Of a DNA stretch of 5,255 nucleotides, positions 1 through 5,255 are shown piece after piece (within the stretch, counting starts at the first letter, position 1; each line of letters opens with the position of its first letter). A program made the translations under genes and the position numbers. The stretch lies in contig JAUSPJ010000024.1 in the NCBI GenBank assembly GCA_030655795.1, forward strand, positions 1-5,255. Reading direction: 5' to 3'. Source of the DNA: Fidelibacterota bacterium (GTDB lineage: Bacteria > Fidelibacterota > UBA2242). The notes under the pieces are model-generated. The model did not search any database, had not been told where the DNA came from, and saw only the letters and a list, made by a program, of their open reading frames with translations.

Positions 1-1
1 G

Positions 2-1063
2 GCGGAACTCGAGGATTGTGCGGCACAGATTATTCTTGACAACACCTATCATCTCTTTTTACGTCCCGGTCTGGAGATTATCGAGGCGGCCGGCGGATTG
101 CACCGATTCAACAGCTGGAATAAACCTCTTTTAACCGACAGCGGCGGATTTCAGGTCTTTAGCCTTTCCCATTTGGGGAAAATTACCGATGACGATATCA
201 CCTTTCGTTCCCATATTGACGGTTCCCAGCATGTGCTGTCACCGGAAATTTCCATGGAAATCCAGAATTCACTGGGCTCCGATATCATCATGGCTTTTGA
301 TGAATGCACGTCCTATCCATGCAGTTATGAGGCCGCGGAAAAATCACTGATCAGAACGCATAATTGGGAGCAACGCTCGAAGAATCATTTTGAGAAATTG
401 AAACCTCGTTATGGTCACCGGCAATTCCTGTTTGGAATTGTGCAGGGCAGTGTGTATCCCGATTTACGGGCTAAAAGCGTTGTGGCATTAGCCAAAATGG
501 ATTTTGACGGGTACGCAATCGGCGGGCTGGCAGTGGGTGAGCCGAAAGAGAAAATGTTCGATATGATTTCCTATGTCAGTCCCATGCTGCCGCAAAACCG
601 GCCGCATTACCTGATGGGCGTCGGGAAGCCGGAAGATATTGTTCAGGCGATTGAGCGCGGAATCGATATGTTCGATTGTGTGTTGCCGACCCGTAATGCC
701 CGTAACGGTACTCTCTATACACGGCAGGGACGGGTTATTTTGAAACAATCCTGCTACCGGTTGGATTTTACGCCGCCCGATGACAGCTGTGACTGCTACA
801 CCTGCCGGAATTTTTCCCGGGCCTATCTGAGGCACCTGTTTATGAATGGCGAAATGACCGGCCTGCGTCTGAATACACTGCACAATATTCACTTTTTTCT
901 GGAGTTGACAGCAAAGGCGCGAGCTGCAATCCGGGAAGGTAAATTCACGGAATGGAAAAAGGAATTCTTCAAGTATTATCCCATTGAAGACGATCACTGG
1001 GAAGTCAATACGGTCCGCCGTGAAGAACGCCGCCGGAAACATCTTGAGGAAAACGATCATTAA
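2..1063 (+). CDS. tgt: Queuine/preQ1 tRNA-ribosyltransferase (tRNA-guanine transglycosylase), 5'-truncated by window edge
   Basis: Tgt swaps guanine at wobble position 34 of GUN-anticodon tRNAs (Asp, Asn, His, Tyr) for the queuosine precursor preQ1, in the cytoplasm. The open frame runs from base 2 with no stop and gives 353 visible residues; by comparison with the roughly 375-residue E. coli enzyme about 40 N-terminal residues lie upstream. The in-frame TTG at 98 is internal, because conserved family sequence (QIILDNTYHLFLRPG) precedes it. Visible motifs: DSGGFQVF with its conserved Asp (137-139), FDEC in the substrate pocket (Asp 299-301), GGLAVGEPK, and FDCVLPTRNARNG with the nucleophilic Asp (674-676). 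The zinc site is complete: C-x-C-x2-C (codons at 788, 794, 803) and the His at 881-883. The C-terminus ends in a charged Arg/Glu/Lys-rich tail. Family assignment is secure. Bacterial members use preQ1; I see no reason to call this one queuine-specific. Confidence 0.97.
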   Translation, partial: AELEDCAAQIILDNTYHLFLRPGLEIIEAAGGLHRFNSWNKPLLTDSGGFQVFSLSHLGKITDDDITFRSHIDGSQHVLSPEISMEIQNSLGSDIIMAFDECTSYPCSYEAAEKSLIRTHNWEQRSKNHFEKLKPRYGHRQFLFGIVQGSVYPDLRAKSVVALAKMDFDGYAIGGLAVGEPKEKMFDMISYVSPMLPQNRPHYLMGVGKPEDIVQAIERGIDMFDCVLPTRNARNGTLYTRQGRVILKQSCYRLDFTPPDDSCDCYTCRNFSRAYLRHLFMNGEMTGLRLNTLHNIHFFLELTAKARAAIREGKFTEWKKEFFKYYPIEDDHWEVNTVRREERRRKHLEENDH

Positions 1064-1095
1064 AGAACAGTTATGCTTAAATACATGAATTTGTT

Positions 1096-2187
1096 ATGAA
1101 TATAAATCCTGCCACAGTCCCGGAAGCATTTTTGACCTTGTCAGCAGATGAGTTGAATGATCGTATTCGTGAGGTCAAAGCGAAACTTGGAAAACGGTTG
1201 CTGATTCTCGGACATCACTACATGACCGATGAGGTGATTGCGCATGCCGATGAACGCGGTGACTCCTTTGCACTGGCGAAAATTGCCGCTCAAACAGATG
1301 CCGGGTTTATTGTATTCTGCGGAGTGCACTTTATGGCCGAAACTGCCGATATTGTCACTACTGCCACACAGAAAGTGTTCATTCCCGATCCCGGCGCCGG
1401 CTGCTTTCTGGCGGATTGTGCCCGTATCCGGGATGTGGAAGATGCCTGGCAAGAGATAAAGTCGATAACACTCCAATCGATTATTCCGATCACGTATGTA
1501 AATTCCGGCGCCGATATGAAGGCCTTCTGCGGAGACAATGGCGGACTGGTCTGTACATCTTCCAATGCGGCGGCAGCGTTGAAATGGGCCTTCGAACGTG
1601 GTGAAAAAGTTATTTTCTTTCCCGACCAGCATCTGGGGCGCAATACCGCATTCGCTATGGGGATTCCACTGGAAGAGATAATTCTCTGGAACACTGATGA
1701 ACCCCTTGGCGGGAATGCACCGGCAGCGGTTCAGCGGGCCCGGGTGATTCTCTGGGACGGTTTCTGTATTGTGCATCAGGAATTCAATGTGGACTATATC
1801 GAGAAACTCCGCCAGAACGATCCGCAGATTAATATTATTGTCCACCCGGAATGTGATTTTGATGTGGCGCAAGCGGCTGATTATATGGGCAGCACGGCGT
1901 ATATTATTAAGATGATTGAAGAGGCGCCGGCGGGATCGCACTGGGCCGTTGCCACGGAAAGAAACCTGGTCAATCGCCTAAAAAGCGCTTATCCCGAAAA
2001 ACGTATTGAGATATTACAGTCCTTTGAACCCTATTGCAAATCCATGGCGCAGATTACCCTGACCAACCTGTTCTATCAACTGGATCAGCTGGATAGTGGC
2101 AATCTGATTAATCAAATTGTTGTTGAAGAACAATACGCCGAAAGCGCCCGGACTGCATTGAACCGCATGTTGGAATTAACACAATGA
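1096..2187 (+). CDS. nadA: Quinolinate synthase NadA, long (Bacillus-type) form
   Basis: NadA condenses iminoaspartate (made by NadB) with dihydroxyacetone phosphate to give quinolinate in de novo NAD synthesis; it is a cytoplasmic, oxygen-sensitive [4Fe-4S] enzyme. The 363 residues match the long family form (B. subtilis about 368). Typical segments are LILGHHYMTDEV (36-47), GVHFMAETADI (76-86), PDPGAGCFLAD (97-107), CTSSNAAA (153-160), PDQHLGRNTAF and DGFCIVHQEF. Three cysteines are placed to hold the cluster: Cys103 (GAGC), Cys224 (GFCIVH) and Cys314 (EPYCKSM). This spacing matches the B. subtilis ligands as I recall them (110, 230, 320). Further cysteines at 75, 108, 145, 153 and 253 are probably not ligands. 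The ATG at 1096 has no clear ribosome binding site, but the upstream ATGs at 1073 and 1085 are out of frame. The gene starts 32 bp after tgt, and its stop overlaps the nadB start, so the two subunits of the pathway are likely translated together. Confidence 0.96.
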   Translation: MNINPATVPEAFLTLSADELNDRIREVKAKLGKRLLILGHHYMTDEVIAHADERGDSFALAKIAAQTDAGFIVFCGVHFMAETADIVTTATQKVFIPDPGAGCFLADCARIRDVEDAWQEIKSITLQSIIPITYVNSGADMKAFCGDNGGLVCTSSNAAAALKWAFERGEKVIFFPDQHLGRNTAFAMGIPLEEIILWNTDEPLGGNAPAAVQRARVILWDGFCIVHQEFNVDYIEKLRQNDPQINIIVHPECDFDVAQAADYMGSTAYIIKMIEEAPAGSHWAVATERNLVNRLKSAYPEKRIEILQSFEPYCKSMAQITLTNLFYQLDQLDSGNLINQIVVEEQYAESARTALNRMLELTQ

Positions 2188-3752
2188 AATCGAGTGATAA
2201 TCATATGGAAACAGATGTATTGGTCGTTGGTACCGGCCTGGCCGGTTGTTCGGCTGCCTATTCGGCTGCCCGTGAAGGTCTGAATGTGGTGCTGATTACC
2301 TCGGAAGCGGAATTGTCGGAAACCTCGTCCTATTACGCCCAGGGAGGCATTATTTATCGGGCAAAGGAGGATACCGAAGCGGCGTTTCTGGATGATTTTC
2401 AGCGGACCGGCGTCGGCATTGTGAATGAAAATGCCGTGCGGGTCATCTATCAAAATGGTCCGGAGTGTATTGATCGGATTTTATGTGATGAATTGGAAAT
2501 ACCATTCAGCCGAAGTGCCGACGGAAACCTGGATTTGATAAAAGAGGGTTCCCATTCGTTTCCGCGGATTGCATACGTCAAGGATCACACCGGGCAATCG
2601 ATCCAGGACCGGTTTTATCAGAAGATCAAAACCATTGGAAATATTCAAATCATTACGAATGCGACCTGTGTCGATCTGATTACCCTTGCCCACCACTCAC
2701 TGAATCCATTGCATGTCTATGAACCCAGCACCTGCGTCGGCGCTTACGTTCTGTTTCAGGATGAAAAAGCAGTCCGGCCGATTTTGGCAAAATATACCGT
2801 ACTGGCCAGCGGCGGACTCGGGAACCTGTATCTGCATACATCCAATCCGCCCCATGTTCGCGGTGACGGCTATGCCATGGCTTACCGGGCCGGCGCCCGT
2901 ATTATGAATATGGAGTATGTACAGTTCCATCCGACAACTCTTTTTACGACGAATGAAGAACGGTTCCTGATATCGGAAGCTCTGCGGGGCGAAGGCGCCG
3001 TGCTGCGCAATAAACAGGGCGAAGCGTTCATGCGGCGCTATCACGAGTTGGAAAACCTGGCTCCCCGGGATATCGTTGCCCGTTCGATTATGGCGGAAAT
3101 GAACGAAACCGGCAGCAAATACGTCACCCTGGACATTACCCATCGAAACAGCGACTGGATCAGAAAACGGTTTCCGAAAATATATAAAAAATGTCTTGAG
3201 CAGAAAGTTGATATTACGACCGAAGGTATACCCGTTGTGCCGGCGGCGCATTATGAATGCGGCGGCGTGGCGACCGACATGCTGGCCAATACCACTATCC
3301 GGCGCCTGAAAGCAGTAGGCGAGGTGGCCTGTACCGGTTTACACGGGGCCAACCGGCTCGCCAGCAGTTCCTTACTGGAATGCCTGGTGTTTGGCGTTAT
3401 CGCTGGTCGGGATGCTGCTGTGCAGATCAACGGGCAAAACATGGTTATGCCGGCGGTGGCAGACTGGAAAAATGAAACTGAATTAATTGACCCCGACCTG
3501 CTGCGACAGGACCGCTCCACGATTCGGCAGACGATGTGGAATTATGTCGGCATCGTCCGGGCAAAAAAGAAACTGGAACGTGCGTTTGGAATTTTATGGC
3601 AATTGAATGAAGACATTCAGCATTTCTATCATCATGGAGAACTCAGCGATGCGCTCATCGGTTTGCGGAATGCGGCCACAACGTCTCTGCTGATTTTGTA
3701 TGCGGCCCGCCTGCATAAGGGGAGCCGGGGTTGCCATTACCGCACGGATTGA
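2184..3752 (+). CDS. nadB: L-aspartate oxidase NadB
   Basis: NadB is a cytoplasmic FAD enzyme that oxidises L-aspartate to iminoaspartate, the substrate of NadA; oxygen or fumarate can accept the electrons. At 522 residues it is near the usual 530-540. The N-terminal FAD fold has GTGLAG at 16-21, and SSYYAQGGI follows at 48-56. The family shares its fold with succinate dehydrogenase/fumarate reductase flavoproteins, but several features mark this as NadB: EGSHS (121-125) in the region of E. coli Glu121, HPTTL (His249), APRDIVARS (Arg295), AAHYECGG (His356) and TGLHGANRLASSSLLECLV (Arg391). These agree with E. coli His244, Arg290, His351 and Arg386 at a constant offset of five. A C-terminal helical region ends in SRGCHYRTD, a usual NadB ending. 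The ATG at 2184 lies in an ATGA overlap with nadA; the ATG at 2205 (Met8) is a possible alternative, since the FAD motif follows it directly. No frameshift or missing catalytic residue is seen. Confidence 0.97.
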   Translation: MKSSDNHMETDVLVVGTGLAGCSAAYSAAREGLNVVLITSEAELSETSSYYAQGGIIYRAKEDTEAAFLDDFQRTGVGIVNENAVRVIYQNGPECIDRILCDELEIPFSRSADGNLDLIKEGSHSFPRIAYVKDHTGQSIQDRFYQKIKTIGNIQIITNATCVDLITLAHHSLNPLHVYEPSTCVGAYVLFQDEKAVRPILAKYTVLASGGLGNLYLHTSNPPHVRGDGYAMAYRAGARIMNMEYVQFHPTTLFTTNEERFLISEALRGEGAVLRNKQGEAFMRRYHELENLAPRDIVARSIMAEMNETGSKYVTLDITHRNSDWIRKRFPKIYKKCLEQKVDITTEGIPVVPAAHYECGGVATDMLANTTIRRLKAVGEVACTGLHGANRLASSSLLECLVFGVIAGRDAAVQINGQNMVMPAVADWKNETELIDPDLLRQDRSTIRQTMWNYVGIVRAKKKLERAFGILWQLNEDIQHFYHHGELSDALIGLRNAATTSLLILYAARLHKGSRGCHYRTD

Positions 3753-3777
3753 TTAAACTAAACGTTAATTTGAAATT

Positions 3778-3782
3778 GGAGG
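3778..3782 (+). promoter_or_regulatory. Shine-Dalgarno sequence (GGAGG) of yajC
   Basis: GGAGG lies four bases before the GTG at 3787. It is the only strong Shine-Dalgarno match before any start in this window, and it supports GTG as the yajC start over the internal ATG at 3847. The spacing is shorter than the usual 5-9 bases. The other genes start with little or no such signal. Confidence 0.7.
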
Positions 3783-3786
3783 TTTT

Positions 3787-4116
3787 GTGAATACGTTACT
3801 TTATGCAGGAACATTGGGTGGTGGCGCCCAACGGGGCAACCCGATAATGTCATTGTTGCCATTTTTGGTGATTATTCTGGTGATGTATCTGTTAATGATT
3901 CGTCCCCAGGCCAAGAAACAGAAAGAAAAACAGCAGATGCTGAAAGAGCTGAAGCCGGGCGATGAAATTTTAACTATCGGCGGATTATACGGGAAAATCG
4001 AAGGCCTTCGTGAAAAAGAGGGTATTCTGGTCATCAAAATTGCGAAAGATGTCAAAGTCCATATAACCCGGTCGGCGGTTGCCGAAAAACTGGTTGATAA
4101 ATCCGTCATAAAATAG
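3787..4116 (+). CDS. yajC: Preprotein translocase subunit YajC
   Basis: YajC is a small single-span inner-membrane protein that associates with SecD-SecF and the SecYEG translocon; its exact job is unsettled and it is usually not essential. The 109 residues match the E. coli size (110). After a short Gly-rich N-terminus comes a hydrophobic span at about 21-38 (MSLLPFLVIILVMYLLMI). The family signature RPQ-x-KKQKE follows directly (39-47), then a cytoplasmic domain with LKPGDEILTIGGLYGKI (55-71) and a VKVHITRSAV segment near the end. The start is GTG at 3787, chosen from the GGAGG just upstream. The gene follows nadB by 34 bp, and its TAG stop is one base from the def start. In many bacteria yajC sits right after tgt and before secD-secF; here nadAB lies on one side and def-fmt on the other. 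Confidence 0.95.
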   Translation: MNTLLYAGTLGGGAQRGNPIMSLLPFLVIILVMYLLMIRPQAKKQKEKQQMLKELKPGDEILTIGGLYGKIEGLREKEGILVIKIAKDVKVHITRSAVAEKLVDKSVIK

Positions 4117-4117
4117 T

Positions 4118-4651
4118 ATGGAATTACTGGAAATATACCAGTTCGGCAGTCCTTTGCTGAAACGCAGGACAAAACCTGTCGGTGATTTACCGGAGCATTT
4201 TCCTGAGTTTATCGAACGGATGTATGCCACGATGTATGGCGATGACGGCATTGGACTGTCCGCCAACCAGGTAGGCGTTGATCAATACTTTTTTATTGTG
4301 GATTTTTCACTGCATGACAAAGATATGTCCCGCGAAGTTTTTATCAATCCCGAAATACTGGAAAGTACCGGCATTGACACACTGGAAGAGGGCTGTCTCA
4401 GTGTTCCGGAAATTCATGAAAAGGTGATCCGGGCGTATCAGGTAAAAGTACGCTATGAAAATCTCAAACGGGAAGTCGTCGAAAGAGAGTTTGAAGGATT
4501 TCCGGCCAGAGTGATTCAGCATGAAATTGATCATTTGAATGGGGTGCTGTTTGTGGAGCGGATCAGTCCGCTGAAACGCAGCTTTATCAATTCAAAACTC
4601 GAGAAAATTGCCGAAAAGGGAACCACCCAAACTGAACCCGTTACAATCTGA
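4118..4651 (+). CDS. def: Peptide deformylase
   Basis: Def is a cytoplasmic metalloenzyme (usually Fe2+) that removes the formyl group from the N-terminal methionine of new proteins at the ribosome exit, before methionine aminopeptidase acts. The 177 residues fit the family (E. coli 169). All three signature motifs are present: motif 1 GIGLSANQ (44-51), with Ser-Ala where Ala-Ala is commonest; motif 2 EGCLSVP (91-97), whose Cys93 is a metal ligand; and motif 3 HEIDH (135-139), with His135 and His139 as ligands and Glu136 as the catalytic base. The N-terminus (LEIYQFGSPLLKRRTKPV) is the usual start of the fold. A short polar tail after about residue 165 looks dispensable. The ATG is one base after the yajC stop with no Shine-Dalgarno match, so translation probably depends on coupling to yajC. 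The fmt gene begins six bases later, the classic def-fmt pairing. Confidence 0.97.
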   Translation: MELLEIYQFGSPLLKRRTKPVGDLPEHFPEFIERMYATMYGDDGIGLSANQVGVDQYFFIVDFSLHDKDMSREVFINPEILESTGIDTLEEGCLSVPEIHEKVIRAYQVKVRYENLKREVVEREFEGFPARVIQHEIDHLNGVLFVERISPLKRSFINSKLEKIAEKGTTQTEPVTI

Positions 4652-4657
4652 TTCTTT

Positions 4658-5255
4658 ATGAAAATCATCTATATGGGAACTCCGGAATTTGCCGTTCCGG
4701 GATTAAAGGCTATCGCTGAATCCGGTCACGAAGTAGTACTTGTGGTCACCGGGCCGGACAAACCGGCTGGCCGGGGCCGTAATCTACATGAAACGCCGGT
4801 AAAACAATTAGCCCTGAAATTGAATTTGCCAATTCTACAACCGGTATCTCTAAAATCTCCTGATTTTATTGACCATATCAGACAGTTGAATGCCGATATC
4901 ATCGTCGTTGTAGCATTCTGGATTTTACCGAATGAATTAATCAATGCTGCTCGGTTCGGAGCGATCAATCTGCATGCCTCACTGTTGCCGAAATACCGGG
5001 GTGCGGCGCCGATCAACTGGGTCTTGATAAACGGCGATAAAAAAACAGGGATTACGGTTTTTCAGATTAGACCGAAAGTGGATACCGGGGATATAATCCT
5101 TCAGCAAACAGTTGAAATAGCTGAACAGGATACCTATGGCGATCTGTATGATCGATTGTCCCGGATTGGCGCGCCGGCGCTGATGACAGTATTGGACAAA
5201 CTGGCAAGCGGAGTCGCCGCCGCCATTCCTCAGGACGATTCGCTGGTGAGTAAAG
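4658..5255 (+). CDS. fmt: Methionyl-tRNA formyltransferase, 3'-truncated by window edge
   Basis: Fmt transfers a formyl group from 10-formyltetrahydrofolate to initiator Met-tRNA, giving the fMet-tRNA used to start translation. The frame opens at ATG 4658, six bases after the def stop, and runs off the window with no stop; 199 complete residues of a usual ~310 are visible. That covers nearly the whole N-terminal formyltransferase (Rossmann) domain; the C-terminal tRNA-binding domain lies outside. Motifs: MGTPEFAVP (6-14), the tRNA-contact loop PDKPAGRGR (33-41), INLHASLLPKYRGAAP with the SLLP signature (108-111), and VDTGD (141-145). The catalytic triad of the formyltransferase fold is Asn104, His106 and Asp142. 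The segment AFWILP (86-91) is one residue shorter than the common AYGxILP. No Shine-Dalgarno sequence is seen upstream. The paralogous GART and formate-dependent families are less likely given the N-terminus, the loop and the def neighbour. Confidence 0.95.
   Translation, partial: MKIIYMGTPEFAVPGLKAIAESGHEVVLVVTGPDKPAGRGRNLHETPVKQLALKLNLPILQPVSLKSPDFIDHIRQLNADIIVVVAFWILPNELINAARFGAINLHASLLPKYRGAAPINWVLINGDKKTGITVFQIRPKVDTGDIILQQTVEIAEQDTYGDLYDRLSRIGAPALMTVLDKLASGVAAAIPQDDSLVSK

Noticed and set aside
98..100. TTG as the start codon of tgt
   Set aside because: Conserved Tgt sequence continues in frame upstream to base 2, so this TTG encodes an internal leucine and the true start lies outside the window.
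1081..1095. AATTTG in both short gaps (near 1088 and 3768) as Bacteroidota-type promoter -7 elements
   Set aside because: Each is one base off the TAnnTTTG pattern, no convincing -33 element was located, and AT-rich gaps give such matches by chance.
1141..1941. Long minus-strand open frame opposite nadA (266 codons), with others opposite tgt, nadB and yajC
   Set aside because: They lie wholly opposite genes of certain identity, resemble no family I know, and are expected by-products of codon bias on the coding strand.
2184..3752. Succinate dehydrogenase or fumarate reductase flavoprotein
   Set aside because: The residues and C-terminal ending match aspartate oxidase, and the gene overlaps nadA, its pathway partner.
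3751..3771. Possible hairpin ATTAA...TTAAT after nadB as a terminator
   Set aside because: The stem is five A/T pairs with no G/C and no following T-run, so it cannot be supported as an intrinsic terminator.
1..5255. A defence, mobile or otherwise undescribed system
   Set aside because: Every coding frame of significance is an intact or edge-truncated housekeeping gene, and there are no repeats, integrase-like genes or unexplained stretches longer than 34 bases.

Overview
This window is a compact run of bacterial housekeeping genes, all on the plus strand: tgt (5' end cut off by the window), nadA, nadB, yajC, def and fmt (3' end cut off). Gaps are very short: 32 bp after tgt, a 4-bp overlap between nadA and nadB, 34 bp before yajC, 1 bp before def and 6 bp before fmt. 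No gene-free stretch approaches 300 bases. I see no RNA gene, CRISPR array, insertion sequence, phage gene or convincing terminator. The layout fits one operon, or two operons with a break at one of the two ~33 bp gaps.

The genes form three functional groups. Tgt (1-1063) makes the queuosine modification in the tRNA anticodon wobble position. NadA and NadB (1096-3752) are the two enzymes that turn L-aspartate into quinolinate, the first part of de novo NAD synthesis; nadC, the next step, is not in the window. YajC (3787-4116) is a small membrane partner of the Sec translocase. Def and Fmt (4118-5255) are the N-formylmethionine pair: Fmt formylates initiator Met-tRNA and Def removes the formyl group from new proteins.

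The organism is a bacterium with roughly balanced base composition. It uses ATG mostly and GTG for yajC, and has few clear Shine-Dalgarno sequences; the only strong one is in front of yajC. The Fmt sequence (a shortened AFWILP segment, APINW after the SLLP motif, VDTGD) resembles versions I associate with Bacteroidota and relatives (FCB group). NadA is the long, Bacillus-type form by its cysteine spacing. A lineage in or near the FCB superphylum is my best guess, but it is an inference, not a demonstration.

I looked for an undescribed system and did not find one. All six genes belong to well-known families with their key residues present. What deserves a second look is the gene order (nadAB between tgt and yajC, and yajC followed by def-fmt rather than secD-secF) and a few small sequence variants.
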